Part shown: positions 43,033-52,371 of the stretch, piece after piece
Numbering within the stretch: the stretch's first letter is position 1
Layout of the letters: the number at the start of each line of letters is the position of its first letter
Source: Rubrimonas cliftonensis
Lineage (GTDB): Bacteria > Pseudomonadota > Alphaproteobacteria > Rhodobacterales > Rhodobacteraceae
DNA length: 64,000 bases
NCBI RefSeq assembly: GCF_900107585.1
Contig: NZ_FNQM01000016.1
Span: 1 to 64,000 of the forward strand
Reading direction: 5' to 3'
The notes under the pieces: generated by a model
Database searches by the model: none
What the model was told of the DNA's origin: nothing
What the model saw: the letters and a program-made list of their open reading frames with translations, nothing else
Made by a program: the position numbers and the translations under genes

Positions 43033-44460
43033 TCACCCCCCACTCCCCCCCACCGTCAACCCGTCAATCAGCAGCGTGGGCTGGCCCACCCCCACCGGCA
43101 CGCCCTGGCCGTTCTTGCCGCAGGTGCCGATGCCGGGGTCCATCGCCATGTCGTTTCCGATGTGGCGGATGTGGTTCAGCGCCGTGGGGCCGTCGCCGAT
43201 GAGGGTCGCGCCCTTCACCGGCGCGCCGATCTTGCCGTTGCGCACGCGGTAGGCCTCGGTGCAGGAGAACACGAACTTGCCGTTGGTGATGTCCACCTGC
43301 CCGCCGCCAAAACCCACCGCATAGATGCCGTCCTTCACGTCGGCCACGATGTCGGAGGGCGTAGCCTCGCCCGAGAGCATGATGGTGTTGGTCATGCGCG
43401 GCATCGGGATGTGCGCAAAACTCTGGCGGCGGCCGTTGCCGGTGGAGCCGGTTCCCATGAGCCGCCCGTTCTGACGGTCCTGCATGTAGCCCACCAGCAC
43501 GCCGCCCTCGATCAGCGTCGTGCGGCGGGTGGGGGTGCCCTCGTCGTCGAAGGAGAGCGAGCCGCGCCGGTCGGGGATCGCGCCATCGTCCACCACCGTC
43601 ACGCCCTTCGCTGCGACCTGCTTGCCCATGAGGTCCGAGAACGCTGAGGTGCGCTTGCGGTTGAAGTCTCCCTCCAGCCCGTGGCCAACGGCCTCATGCA
43701 GCAGGATGCCGGGCCAGCCGGCGCCGAGCGCGACCTCCATCACGCCGCCCGGCGCGTCCTCCGCTTCGAGGTTGACCAGCGCGATGCGGAGCGCCTCCGC
43801 CGCGCCGGCCTTCCACGCGGCCTCGGCGATCAGCCCGTCATAGGAGGCGCGGCCGCCGCCGCCCCAGGTTCCGGTCTCACGCCTGCCGTCCTTCTCCACG
43901 ATGACGGAGACGTTCATGCGCGTCATCGGGCGGGCCTCACTGAGGCGGCCGCCCTCGGGGCGGAGGATCTCGACCTCCTGCACGCCGCCGGCCAGCGAGA
44001 CGGTGACCTGCACGACGCGGGGATCGAGGGCGCGGATATGGGCGTCCATCTCGCCGAGAAGCTGCGCCTTCTGCGCGAAGGAGGGGCCTTCGAGCGGGTC
44101 GATCTCGGCGTAGAGGCGCTGGTTGGTGGGATGGGGCGCCTCGGCCAGCACGCCGCCGCCGGCGCGGGCGGCGAGGCGGCAGGTGGGCAGCGCGCGCATC
44201 AGCGCGGCCTCGGAGATTTCGGTGGCGTGGGCGTAGCCGGCGGCCTCGCCGGACACCGCGCGCAGGCCGAATCCCTCGCTGGCGTCATAGCTTGCGGCGC
44301 GCAGGCGGCCGTCGTCGAAGGTCAGCGCCTCGGAGCGGCGGCGCTCCAGGAACAGCTCGCCATCGTCGGCGCCGGCCACCGCCTCACGCAGAAGTCGAAG
44401 CGCCGCAGCCTCGTCCAGATTGGTCTCGAAGGGGCGGAAGCGGTTGGCGGCGTTGAGCAT
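43033..44460 (-). CDS. tldD: metalloprotease TldD
   Basis: The protein has 475 residues from the ATG at 44460, with AAGGA upstream; an earlier in-frame start at 44562 gives an untypical N-terminus. TldD works with TldE/PmbA as a zinc protease that degrades unfolded peptides and matures some antibacterial peptides. The zinc motif HEAVGH is at 255-260 (LLHEAVGHGLEGDFNRKRTS). YDASEGFGLRAVSGEAAGYA, GTGSTGNGRRQSFAHIPMPR, GGGQVDITNGKFVFSCTEAY and DMAMDPGIGTCGKNGQGVPV are further family segments. No pmbA is in the window. The reverse transcriptase gene follows on the same strand. Confidence 0.95.
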   Translation of the reverse strand: MLNAANRFRPFETNLDEAAALRLLREAVAGADDGELFLERRRSEALTFDDGRLRAASYDASEGFGLRAVSGEAAGYAHATEISEAALMRALPTCRLAARAGGGVLAEAPHPTNQRLYAEIDPLEGPSFAQKAQLLGEMDAHIRALDPRVVQVTVSLAGGVQEVEILRPEGGRLSEARPMTRMNVSVIVEKDGRRETGTWGGGGRASYDGLIAEAAWKAGAAEALRIALVNLEAEDAPGGVMEVALGAGWPGILLHEAVGHGLEGDFNRKRTSAFSDLMGKQVAAKGVTVVDDGAIPDRRGSLSFDDEGTPTRRTTLIEGGVLVGYMQDRQNGRLMGTGSTGNGRRQSFAHIPMPRMTNTIMLSGEATPSDIVADVKDGIYAVGFGGGQVDITNGKFVFSCTEAYRVRNGKIGAPVKGATLIGDGPTALNHIRHIGNDMAMDPGIGTCGKNGQGVPVGVGQPTLLIDGLTVGGSGG

Positions 44461-44492
44461 TTCGCTGTCCTTGATCCGTGTCGGTCCGTGTC

Positions 44493-44507
44493 GCGGCGTC
44501 TTGCCGC
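44493..44507 (+). promoter_or_regulatory. RegA/PrrA-like site upstream of ctaC
   Basis: GCGGCGTCTTGCCGC matches the RegA/PrrA consensus as I recall it (GNGRCRTTNNGNCGC) at all but one position. It lies in the divergent gap between tldD and ctaC, 127 bases before the ctaC ATG. RegA-type redox regulators control terminal oxidases in Rhodobacterales, so the placement makes sense. By-eye match only. Confidence 0.4.
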
Positions 44508-44633
44508 AAGTCGTCTTTGTTGGCCCGTGAGCCAGTTTGGTATTCATCGGCAGACGGAACACATGCGGCGCGCGCGATGGTTCGGGGCATTCTCCCCGCC
44601 GCAGCGTGCGCCCAAAGAGCGGGACGACGCAAC

Positions 44634-45527
44634 ATGGGCAAGGCGATGTTTGGCGCGGCGGCGCGTCTGGGCGGCGGGCTGGCGGCCGTGATGGCGGCGG
44701 GCGCGGCGGTCGCGCAGGAAAAGGGCCTGCCGATGCCGGAGCAGATCGGCTTCCAGCCGGCCGCGACCGAGCTGGCGCGCGACCTCCACGCCATCGACGA
44801 CATGCTGCTCTACATCATCGGCGCGATCACGCTGTTCGTCACGGGGCTGCTGCTCTACTGCGTCTGGCGCTTCCGGGCCGACCGCAACCCGACGCCGGCG
44901 CGCTTCACCCACAACGCGACGGTCGAGGTGATCTGGACGGCGGTGCCGGTAATGATCCTCGTCGCCATCGCGTTCCCGTCGCTGAACCTGCTCTACAAGC
45001 AGCTCGAGATCCCCGAGGCCGAGGTGAACATCAAGGCGATCGGCAACCAGTGGTACTGGAGCTACGAATACTCCGACTACGAGATCGACATGGACGCGAT
45101 CATGGTCGGCGGCGACTACCGCAGCTACGACGCCATGATGGCGGACGAGGACGGCGCGGCCGAGGCGGCCGAATACGGGCTGACCCGAGCCAACTGGCTG
45201 TTGAAGACCGACACCTCGCTGGTGGTGCCGGTGAACACCGTTGTGCGCGTGCAGACGACCGCCAACGACGTGATCCACGCCTGGACCGTGCCGGCCTTCG
45301 GCGTGAAGATGGACGCCGTGCCGGGCCGTCTCAACGAGCTGTGGTTCGCCGCGGAGGAGACCGGCGTCTTCTACGGCCAGTGCTCCGAGCTCTGCGGCAC
45401 GAAGCACGCCTACATGCCGATCACCGTCGAGGTGGTGACGCGCGAGCAGTTCGACGCCTGGGTTGAGGAGACCCGCCTCGCGCAGGGGCTGGAGCCGCAG
45501 GCGATCCGCCTCGCGCAGGCCGACTGA
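44634..45527 (+). CDS. ctaC: cytochrome c oxidase subunit II (aa3 type)
   Basis: The protein has 297 residues. Subunit II receives electrons from cytochrome c at the CuA centre. A signal peptide ([20 protein letters not shown] onward to AVAQ) is followed by two transmembrane segments (about 57-77 and 99-119) and a periplasmic cupredoxin domain. All CuA ligands are present: H215, C250, E252, C254, H258 and M261 ([12 protein letters not shown]). [11 protein letters not shown] carries the conserved Trp for electron entry. An insert at about 160-185 ([16 protein letters not shown]) is typical of alphaproteobacterial forms. First gene of ctaC-ctaB-ORF-ctaG-ctaE-SURF1. Confidence 0.97.
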   Translation: MGKAMFGAAARLGGGLAAVMAAGAAVAQEKGLPMPEQIGFQPAATELARDLHAIDDMLLYIIGAITLFVTGLLLYCVWRFRADRNPTPARFTHNATVEVIWTAVPVMILVAIAFPSLNLLYKQLEIPEAEVNIKAIGNQWYWSYEYSDYEIDMDAIMVGGDYRSYDAMMADEDGAAEAAEYGLTRANWLLKTDTSLVVPVNTVVRVQTTANDVIHAWTVPAFGVKMDAVPGRLNELWFAAEETGVFYGQCSELCGTKHAYMPITVEVVTREQFDAWVEETRLAQGLEPQAIRLAQAD

Positions 45528-45531
45528 GCCG

Positions 45532-46485
45532 ATGAGCGCGGAAACCTTCTCCGCCGGCGCGCTGGCCGGGTCGCCCGAGGCGTCCTTGCGCGACTGGTGG
45601 CGCCTGCTGAAGCCGCGCGTGATGTCGCTCGTGATCTTCACCGCGCTGGTTGGGATGATCGCGGCGGGCGGCGGGGCGCATCCGGTCGAGGTGTTCGCCG
45701 CGGTGCTCTGCATCGCCGTGGGCGCCGGGGCCTCCGGCGCGCTCAACCAGTGGTATGACGCCGACATCGACAGGCTGATGAAGCGCACGCGGGGCCGGCC
45801 GGTGCCGAGCGGCGCGGTCGAGCCGGGTGAGGCGCTGGGCTTCGGGCTGGGGCTGTCGCTGCTGTCGGTCGCGATGCTGGCGGTGTTCGCCAACCCGCTG
45901 GCGGCGGCGCTGCTGGCCTTCACGATTTTCTTCTACGCCGTCGTCTACACGATGTGGCTGAAGCGCCTGACGCCGCAGAACATCGTGATCGGCGGCGCGG
46001 CCGGCGCCCTGCCGCCGGTGGTGGGCTGGGCCGCGGCGACCGGAACAGTGTCGTGGGAGGCGGGGCTGATGTTCCTCGTCATCTTCCTGTGGACGCCGCC
46101 GCATTTCTGGGCGCTGGCGCTGTTCGCCCATGACGACTATCGCGACGCGGGCGTGCCGATGATGCCGGTGACGGCGGGCGAGGCGTCGACGCGCCGGCAG
46201 ATCTTCGGCTATACGGTCGCCACCGCGCTGAGCGGCTGGGCGCTGGCGTTCACCAGCGTCGGCGGCCCCGCCACGCTTGTCGCCGCGACGTTCCTCAACC
46301 TCGCCTTCCTGCGCCATGCGCTGCGCGCGCGCGGCCGGTCGCAGGCCGAGGCGACGGCCGACCGCTACCGCGCCGAGAAGCGGCTGTTCGGCGTCTCCAT
46401 CGCCTATCTGTTCGGGCTGTTCGGCGCCGTGGCGGTCGACGCCCTGATCGGCGGCGCGCCCGTCTGGTGGCCGCGGCTGTTCTGA
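45532..46485 (+). CDS. ctaB: protoheme IX farnesyltransferase
   Basis: The protein has 317 residues. It adds a farnesyl chain to heme b to make heme o, the precursor of heme a for this oxidase. It is a polytopic UbiA-family prenyltransferase; the first Asp-rich motif is [15 protein letters not shown] and the second loop motif is [35 protein letters not shown] starts the membrane domain. It begins 4 bases after ctaC ends. Confidence 0.96.
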   Translation: MSAETFSAGALAGSPEASLRDWWRLLKPRVMSLVIFTALVGMIAAGGGAHPVEVFAAVLCIAVGAGASGALNQWYDADIDRLMKRTRGRPVPSGAVEPGEALGFGLGLSLLSVAMLAVFANPLAAALLAFTIFFYAVVYTMWLKRLTPQNIVIGGAAGALPPVVGWAAATGTVSWEAGLMFLVIFLWTPPHFWALALFAHDDYRDAGVPMMPVTAGEASTRRQIFGYTVATALSGWALAFTSVGGPATLVAATFLNLAFLRHALRARGRSQAEATADRYRAEKRLFGVSIAYLFGLFGAVAVDALIGGAPVWWPRLF

Positions 46486-46517
46486 GCCCCGGCGCAAGCA
46501 TTTGTGAGGAGGGTCGG

Positions 46518-46661
46518 ATGATCCACCGCGAGCACGAACTCCACCGCCGCCGCCGCGCCCGCAATCTCGCGGTGCTCGGCGTGCTGGCGGGATTCGCGGC
46601 GCTGCTGTTCGTCGTGACCATCGTCAAGCTCGGCGGCCACGCCGGCAATCCCTGGGGCTGA
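46518..46661 (+). CDS. small single-span membrane protein in the cytochrome oxidase operon (CoxF-like)
   Basis: The protein has 47 residues. It has a basic N-terminus (MIHREHELHRRRRARNLA), one transmembrane span (about 19-37, VLGVLAGFAALLFVVTIVKL) and a short tail GGHAGNPWG. AGGAGGG sits 6 bases before the ATG, strong support for translation. A small ORF of this type lies between ctaB and ctaG in many alphaproteobacteria and is annotated CoxF or unnamed. A role in oxidase assembly is likely from context only. Confidence 0.8.
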   Translation: MIHREHELHRRRRARNLAVLGVLAGFAALLFVVTIVKLGGHAGNPWG

Positions 46662-46678
46662 GGCGAGGAGGCGAGGCG

Positions 46679-47275
46679 ATGGTCGGACCAGTGCGCAACC
46701 ACAGGAACCGGCGCACCGTGATCGCCCTCGCGGGCGTCGCGGTCTTCATGGTCGGCATGTCCTTTGCGGCGGTGCCGCTCTACGACATGTTCTGCCGCGT
46801 GACCGGCTTCGCGGGCACGACCCAGAAGGCCGAGGGCGATAGCGACGTCATTCTCGACCGCACCATCAACGTGCGCTTCGACGCCTCGACGATGGGCATC
46901 GACTGGAGGTTCAAGCCGGTTCAGCGCCAGATGACCCTGCGCATCGGCGAGACCGGGCTGGCCTTCTACGAGGCGACCAATCTCTCGGACCGGCCGATCA
47001 CCGGCACCGCCTCCTACAACGTCACGCCCTACTCGACGGGCGGCTACTTCGCCAAGATCGCCTGCTTCTGCTTCGTGGAGCAGACGCTGCAGCCGGGCGA
47101 GACGGTGCAGATGCCGGTGAGCTTCTATGTCGACCCCGACATCGTGGACGACCCCGAGGCCGGCCGCGTGCCGACGATCACGCTGTCCTACACCTTCTAC
47201 GAGACCGAGGAGTCGCGGGAGCTCGCCGCCGTCCATGGCGACGCCCGCGACGCCGCCGCCACCACGACGCGCTGA
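46679..47275 (+). CDS. ctaG: cytochrome c oxidase assembly protein CtaG (Cox11)
   Basis: The protein has 198 residues. It delivers copper to the CuB site of subunit I. It has an N-terminal anchor ([20 protein letters not shown]) and a periplasmic Ig-like domain with the copper motif CFCF at 129-132 ([16 protein letters not shown]). [17 protein letters not shown] contains the further conserved Cys39. [20 protein letters not shown] and LSYTFYE close the domain. Starts 17 bases after the small CoxF-like gene. Confidence 0.95.
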   Translation: MVGPVRNHRNRRTVIALAGVAVFMVGMSFAAVPLYDMFCRVTGFAGTTQKAEGDSDVILDRTINVRFDASTMGIDWRFKPVQRQMTLRIGETGLAFYEATNLSDRPITGTASYNVTPYSTGGYFAKIACFCFVEQTLQPGETVQMPVSFYVDPDIVDDPEAGRVPTITLSYTFYETEESRELAAVHGDARDAAATTTR

Positions 47276-47307
47276 GCCCCAGCAAGACGCCGATCCGGAG
47301 AGAGCCC

Positions 47308-48084
47308 ATGGCCCACGAGAAGAACCACGACTACCACATCCTGCCGCCGAGCCCGTGGCCGGTGCTGGGCGCCCTCTCCGCCTTCGTGATGTTGCTCGGC
47401 GCGGTGCTGCTGATGCACGGCGAGACGCAGATCCTGTTCGGTCTGGGCCTGCTGGGCGTACTCTACACGATGTACGCCTGGTGGTCGGATGTCGTGAAGG
47501 AGAGCCGCGTCGGCGACCATACGCCGGTTGTCCAGATCGGCCTGCGCTACGGGATGCTGCTGTTTATCGCCTCGGAGGTGATGTTCTTCGCGGCGTGGTT
47601 CTGGAGCTTTTTCAAGCACGCGATCTACCCGGCTGGCGGCGAGTGGCCCCCGGCCGGCATCGAGACCTTCGATCCCTGGCACCTGCCGCTGATCAACACG
47701 CTGATTCTGCTGACCTCCGGCGCGACCGTCACCTGGGCGCACCACGCGCTGCTGGAGAACGATCGCAAGGGGCTGGTCAACGGCCTGCTGCTGACGGTGT
47801 GCCTTGGCGTGCTGTTCACGATCTTCCAGATCTACGAGTACACGCATGCGCATTTCGGCTTCTCGGGCAACATCTACGGCGCGAACTTCTTCATGGCGAC
47901 GGGTTTCCACGGCGCGCATGTCGTCATCGGCACGATCTTTCTCGGCGTCTGCCTGATGCGCGCGCTGCGCGGCCAGTTCACGCCGGAGAAGCATGTCGGG
48001 TTCGAGGCTGCGGCGTGGTACTGGCACTTCGTGGACGTGGTGTGGCTTTTCCTGTTCGCCGCCGTCTACATCTGGGCGCGGTGA
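47308..48084 (+). CDS. ctaE: cytochrome c oxidase subunit III
   Basis: The protein has 258 residues with seven hydrophobic spans. Typical segments are [76 protein letters not shown] and [20 protein letters not shown]. Subunit III supports proton uptake and stability of the catalytic core. Subunit I (ctaD) is not in this window, the usual state for this operon in Rhodobacterales. Confidence 0.97.
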   Translation: MAHEKNHDYHILPPSPWPVLGALSAFVMLLGAVLLMHGETQILFGLGLLGVLYTMYAWWSDVVKESRVGDHTPVVQIGLRYGMLLFIASEVMFFAAWFWSFFKHAIYPAGGEWPPAGIETFDPWHLPLINTLILLTSGATVTWAHHALLENDRKGLVNGLLLTVCLGVLFTIFQIYEYTHAHFGFSGNIYGANFFMATGFHGAHVVIGTIFLGVCLMRALRGQFTPEKHVGFEAAAWYWHFVDVVWLFLFAAVYIWAR

Positions 48085-48103
48085 GGGCGCCCGCCCGCCT
48101 GCC

Positions 48104-48859
48104 ATGAGCGTTTCCGGCAAGATCGACGGGGGCGGCGCGCGGCGTCGCCCCCGCGCCGTTGCGGCGATCGTCTTCGGCGTGGTCGGGACGGCGGTTCTGC
48201 TAGGGCTGATGGCCTGGCAGCTCCAGCGCCTCGCGTGGAAGCAAGGTCTGATCGCGACGCTGGAGAGCCGGCTCGGCGCCGAGGCGGTTCCGCTGCCGGC
48301 CGCTCCCGACATCGCGACGATGGAGTTCCGGCGCGTCACGCTGGAGGGGCGCTTCACCGGCGCGGCGGGCTCGCACGGCTTCACCGACGCGGCCTATCTC
48401 ACGACGCTGAAGCCCTGGGGGCCGGGCTATCGCCTCGTGCAGCCCTTCGAGACGACGGACGGCCGGACCATCCTCGTCGATCGCGGCTATGCGCCGGTCG
48501 AGACGAAGAACGCAGGCGGCGCCGCGGCGCGCCCGACCCCGGCGCTGGAGGGCGCGCTCGCGCTGACCGGCGCGCTGCGCTGGCCGCAGGACAGCGACTT
48601 CTTCGCCGACGACACGGCGGGGCCCGCCGACAACGTGTGGCTGACGAGGTCGGTGGCGCGGCTCGCGCCGCTCTGGGGGGCGGAGCCGCTGCTCGTGGTG
48701 GCGGAGACCGACACCGCCGTGGGCGACTGGCCGAAGCCGCGCCCGGTGAAGGTGGACCTGCCGAACGACCATCTCTCCTACGCCGTGACCTGGGGCTCGC
48801 TGGCGGCGATATGGACGGTCATGAGCGCGCTGCTGGCGCGGCGCGAGATGCGGCGCTAG
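48104..48859 (+). CDS. SURF1 family oxidase assembly protein
   Basis: The protein has 251 residues. SURF1 (Shy1) helps insert heme a into subunit I. It has one transmembrane span near each end (about 17-39, ending in MAWQLQRLAWKQGLI, and about 225-245) with a periplasmic domain between. RRVTLEGRFTGAAGSHGFTD, GPGYRLVQPFETTDGRTILV and DRGYAPVE are conserved. The C-terminal signature LPNDHLSYAVTWGSLAAIW is intact. The DUF983 gene often found before SURF1 is absent. ATG at 48104, 19 bases after ctaE. Confidence 0.93.
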   Translation: MSVSGKIDGGGARRRPRAVAAIVFGVVGTAVLLGLMAWQLQRLAWKQGLIATLESRLGAEAVPLPAAPDIATMEFRRVTLEGRFTGAAGSHGFTDAAYLTTLKPWGPGYRLVQPFETTDGRTILVDRGYAPVETKNAGGAAARPTPALEGALALTGALRWPQDSDFFADDTAGPADNVWLTRSVARLAPLWGAEPLLVVAETDTAVGDWPKPRPVKVDLPNDHLSYAVTWGSLAAIWTVMSALLARREMRR

Positions 48860-48890
48860 AAGGACCGGCCAGCCAGACGGAAACCTGCCC

Positions 48891-50288
48891 ATGCGCTATG
48901 TCAGCACGCGCGGCGCCGCGCCGACGCTCTCCTTCGAGGAGGCGATGCTTTCGGGCCTCGCCCGCGACGGCGGCCTCTATGTGCCGGAGACCTGGCCGCG
49001 CATGGCGCCGGACGCCATCGCCGCGCTGGCCGGCCTGCCCTACGAGGAGGTGGCGCGCCGGGTGATGACGCCGTTTCTCGGCGACGCCTTCACGGCCGAC
49101 GAGTTCGCCGCGATCGTGAACCGCGCCTATGCCGGCTTCGGCCACGCCGCGCGCGCGCCGCTGGCGCAGGTCGATGCGAACGACTGGGTGCTGGAGCTGC
49201 ACCACGGACCGACGCTGGCGTTCAAGGATTTCGCCATGCAGCTCATCGGCCAGATGTTCGAGCTGTCGCTCGGGCGGTCGGGCGGGCGCGTGACGATCGT
49301 CGGCGCGACCTCGGGCGACACCGGCTCGGCGGCGATCGAGGCGTTCCGCGGGCTGGACGCGGCGGATGTCTTCATCCTCTACCCCCATGGCCGGGTGTCC
49401 GAGGTCCAGCGCCGCCAGATGACGACGCCGCAGGAGGCCAACGTCCACGCCATCGCCGTGGAGGGCGACTTCGACGCCTGCCAGGCGCTGGTGAAGGCGA
49501 TGTTCAACGATCTCGACTTCCGCGACCGCATGAAGCTGGCGGCGGTGAACTCGATAAACTGGGCCCGCATCCTTGCGCAGGTGGTCTACTACTTTAGTTC
49601 GGCGGTTGCGTTAGGGGCTCCTTCACGGTCCATCATGTATACGGTTCCGACCGGCAACTTTGGCGACGTTTTCGCCGGCCATGTCGCCCGCGCCATGGGC
49701 CTGCCGATAGAGCGCCTCGTGATCGCCACCAACGCCAACGACATCCTGCACCGCACGCTCGAGACCGGCCGGCACGACAGGGCCGGGGTTCAGGCGACCA
49801 CGTCGCCGTCGATGGACATCGAGGTGTCGTCGAACTTCGAGCGCCTGCTGTTCGAACTCTACGGATGCGACGGCGCCGCGACCTCGCAGCTCATGGCGGA
49901 ACTGAAGGGCGGCGGCTTCGTTCTGAGACAGGGCGCGCTCGCCGCGCTGCGGGAAGGTTTCGCGTCCGGCCGCGCCGACGTTGCGGAGACGGCGGCGGAG
50001 ATCGCGCGGGTGCGGGAGACGACAGGCATGATCGTCGATCCGCATACGGCGGTGGGACTGGTGGCGGCGCGCACGAGGCGCGGCGACCGGGCGACGCCGA
50101 TGGTGACGCTGGGCACGGCCCACGCGGCGAAGTTTCCCGACGCGGTGGAGGCGGCCTGCGGCGTGCGCCCGGCCTTGCCGCCGCGCATGTGCGGCCTTTA
50201 TGACAGAGCTGAGCGGGTGACGGTGGCGCCCGACAACCTCATGGCGGTGCAGACCCTCATCGCCGAACGCTCCCGCGCTGCGGGCTGA
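48891..50288 (+). CDS. thrC: threonine synthase
   Basis: The protein has 465 residues. It converts O-phosphohomoserine to threonine with PLP. The N-terminus MRYVSTRGAAPTLSFEEAML is the long-type threonine synthase form. PLP-binding K112 lies in HGPTLAFKDFAMQ, and GATSGDTGSAAIEAFRG and the phosphate loop PTGNFGDVFAGHVARAMG follow. WARILAQVVYYFSS and DPHTAVGLVAA are also conserved. Located directly after SURF1, as in many Rhodobacterales. Confidence 0.96.
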   Translation: MRYVSTRGAAPTLSFEEAMLSGLARDGGLYVPETWPRMAPDAIAALAGLPYEEVARRVMTPFLGDAFTADEFAAIVNRAYAGFGHAARAPLAQVDANDWVLELHHGPTLAFKDFAMQLIGQMFELSLGRSGGRVTIVGATSGDTGSAAIEAFRGLDAADVFILYPHGRVSEVQRRQMTTPQEANVHAIAVEGDFDACQALVKAMFNDLDFRDRMKLAAVNSINWARILAQVVYYFSSAVALGAPSRSIMYTVPTGNFGDVFAGHVARAMGLPIERLVIATNANDILHRTLETGRHDRAGVQATTSPSMDIEVSSNFERLLFELYGCDGAATSQLMAELKGGGFVLRQGALAALREGFASGRADVAETAAEIARVRETTGMIVDPHTAVGLVAARTRRGDRATPMVTLGTAHAAKFPDAVEAACGVRPALPPRMCGLYDRAERVTVAPDNLMAVQTLIAERSRAAG

Positions 50289-50326
50289 ACGGCGGCCGCG
50301 CGGGCCGCCCTTGGAGTGTGAAACCG

Positions 50327-51589
50327 ATGACAGTGCGCGTAGACCGGCTTGCCAACGGGCTGACTGTAGTGACGGAGCGGATGCCTGGCCTCGGCTCGGC
50401 CAGCATCGGCGTATGGGTCGGCGCCGGCTGCCGGCACGAGCGCCCGGAGGAGAACGGCGTAGCCCATTTCCTCGAACACATGGCGTTCAAGGGCACCGCG
50501 CGCCGCTCCGCGATCGACATCGCCGTGGAGATCGAGAACGTCGGCGGCTACCTCAACGCCTACACGAGCCGCGAGACCACGGCCTATTACGCCCGCGTGC
50601 TGGGCGAGGACGTGCCGCTTGCGCTGGACCTCATCGCCGACATACTGCGCGCGCCGGCCTTCGCCGAGGCCGAGATCGCCTCGGAGCGCGGCGTCATCCT
50701 GCAGGAGATCGGCCAGGCGCTCGATACGCCCGACGACGTGGTGTTCGACTGGCTTCAGGAGGTGTCCTACCCCGCACAGGCGATGGGGCGGCCGATCCTC
50801 GGGCTCGCGGAGCGGGTCAGGACCTTCTCGGCGGAGGATCTGCGGTCCTTCACGAGCGTACATTACGCGCCCGAGCGGATGATCCTCTCGGCGGCGGGCG
50901 CGGTGGACCATGACGAGGCGGTGAAGCTCGCGCAGGCGGCGTTCGGCGACATGGCGCGCGGCCCGGCGCAGGGCGTGGAGCCGGCGCGCTTCATGGGCGG
51001 CGAGCGGCGCAAGGTGAAGCGGCTTGAGCAGGCGCATGTCGCGATGGCCTTCGAGGGGCCGGCGCAGAAGGATGGCGCGGCGGTCGCGGCGCAGGTGTTC
51101 TCCACCGCGCTCGGCGGCGGCATGTCCTCGCGGCTGTTCCAGGAGGCGCGGGAGCGCCGCGGCCTGTGCTATTCGATCTTCGCCCACAGCTCCGCCTTCG
51201 CCGACACCGGCGCCATGACGATCTACGCCGGCACCGGGGGCAAGGAGCTGCCGGAGCTGACCGGCCTCGTCATCGACGAACTGCGCCGAGCCGCCGAGGG
51301 CATGAGCGCCGACGAGGTCGCCCGCGCGCGCGCGCAGCTCAAGGCGGGGCTGGTCATGGGCATGGAGAGCCCGTCCAACCGCGCCGAGCGGCTGGCGCGC
51401 AGCATCGCGGTCTGGGGACGGGTGCAGACGATCGAGGAACTGGTCGAGCAGATCGACGCTGTGGACGTGGCGGCGGCGCGCGACGTCGGCGCGCGCATCT
51501 GCGCCGCGCCCCGCCCGGCGCTGGCGCTATACGGCCCGGTCGCCAGGGCGCCCGGCGCGGCGGAGATCGCCGAACGGCTCGCCGCCTGA
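50327..51589 (+). CDS. M16 family zinc peptidase (processing-peptidase-like)
   Basis: The protein has 420 residues. The inverted zinc motif HFLEH is at 47-51 (GVAHFLEHMAFKGTARRS), with the downstream conserved Glu region ETTAYYARVLGEDVPLALDL. The C-terminal half has GGGMSSRLFQEARERRGLCY, the typical RxxxY substrate loop. Single-domain soluble M16B, close to the mitochondrial processing peptidase beta subunit. The ATG at 50327 is preceded by GGAG; a GTG three codons earlier is possible. The usual partner of thrC in this clade. Confidence 0.93.
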   Translation: MTVRVDRLANGLTVVTERMPGLGSASIGVWVGAGCRHERPEENGVAHFLEHMAFKGTARRSAIDIAVEIENVGGYLNAYTSRETTAYYARVLGEDVPLALDLIADILRAPAFAEAEIASERGVILQEIGQALDTPDDVVFDWLQEVSYPAQAMGRPILGLAERVRTFSAEDLRSFTSVHYAPERMILSAAGAVDHDEAVKLAQAAFGDMARGPAQGVEPARFMGGERRKVKRLEQAHVAMAFEGPAQKDGAAVAAQVFSTALGGGMSSRLFQEARERRGLCYSIFAHSSAFADTGAMTIYAGTGGKELPELTGLVIDELRRAAEGMSADEVARARAQLKAGLVMGMESPSNRAERLARSIAVWGRVQTIEELVEQIDAVDVAAARDVGARICAAPRPALALYGPVARAPGAAEIAERLAA

Positions 51590-51614
51590 GGCCGGTCGGG
51601 GCGCGGCGGCGGAG

Positions 51615-52304
51615 ATGGGGCTTCTGCGTCGCCGCCCGGTCGGGCCGGTTCTGACCACTGCGCGGCTGCGCCTGCGCCCGCCCCAAGCGCAGGACTTCGT
51701 GAGCTGGGCTGCCCTGCGGCGCGAGAGCGCCGCGTTCCTGACGCCATGGGAGCCGGTCTGGGCGCGCGACCACCTGTCGGACCGCGCATTCCGGGAGCGC
51801 GTGGCGTGGGCCGCGCGCTCGGTCGCCGAGCAGCGGGCCTATCCCTTCTTCCTGATCGACGCCGACGCGCCGGCGGAAGCCCCGCGGGTGCTCGGCGCGA
51901 TCACCATCGACAACATCCGGCGCGGCCCGGCGATGAGCGCCACGGTCGGCTACTGGATCGGCGGGCCCCACGCCCGGCGGGGATTGATGAGCGAGGCGCT
52001 GGGCGCCGTGTGCGCCTTCACTTTCGGGGAGCTCGGGGTGAGCAGGCTGGAGGCCGCGTGCCTGCCGGAGAACGTGGCGTCGCGGCGTCTGCTGGCGCGC
52101 TGCGGCTTCGCAGAGGAAGGCGTGGCGCAGGGCTATCTCCAGATCGCCGGGCGCTGGCGCGACCATGTGCTGTTCGCCGCCCTGCGCGAGGATCGGCGGG
52201 CCGTCGCGGAGGCCCTGGCGGACGACGCCGCGCCGGTCGGGCCCGAGACGGCCGGCCAGCTCGGGCGGCTGTGCGCGGAAGGCCCGGTCGACGGCGAGGG
52301 CTGA
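51615..52304 (+). CDS. GNAT N-acetyltransferase (RimJ/RimL type)
   Basis: The protein has 229 residues. The GNAT fold is visible: TARLRLRPPQAQDFVSWAAL, VLGAITIDNIRRGPAMSATV, GYWIGGPHARRGLMSEALGA (acetyl-CoA loop as ARRGLMSEA) and ACLPENVASRRLLARCGFAE followed by EGVAQGYLQIAGRWRDHVLF. RimJ/RimL proteins acetylate ribosomal protein N-termini or other amines; the substrate is unknown. It has an additional 40-residue tail. It follows the M16 peptidase gene by 25 bases, an order seen in related genomes. Confidence 0.88.
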   Translation: MGLLRRRPVGPVLTTARLRLRPPQAQDFVSWAALRRESAAFLTPWEPVWARDHLSDRAFRERVAWAARSVAEQRAYPFFLIDADAPAEAPRVLGAITIDNIRRGPAMSATVGYWIGGPHARRGLMSEALGAVCAFTFGELGVSRLEAACLPENVASRRLLARCGFAEEGVAQGYLQIAGRWRDHVLFAALREDRRAVAEALADDAAPVGPETAGQLGRLCAEGPVDGEG

Positions 52305-52371
52305 CGCCGCGCGGCGCGGCAAGGCGCCCAGAGAGCCGGGCGCCCAGAGAGCCGGACGCTGGAAGGCCGCG

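Noticed and set aside
41440-43040. Group II intron encoding the reverse transcriptase
   Set aside because: No maturase or HNH domain and no domain V-like structure at the 3' side; the flanking genes are intact and not interrupted.
42998-43200. Retron RNA (msr-msd) upstream of the reverse transcriptase
   Set aside because: Only 34 bases separate the RT start from tldD coding sequence, leaving no room for a retron RNA; no long inverted repeat is present.
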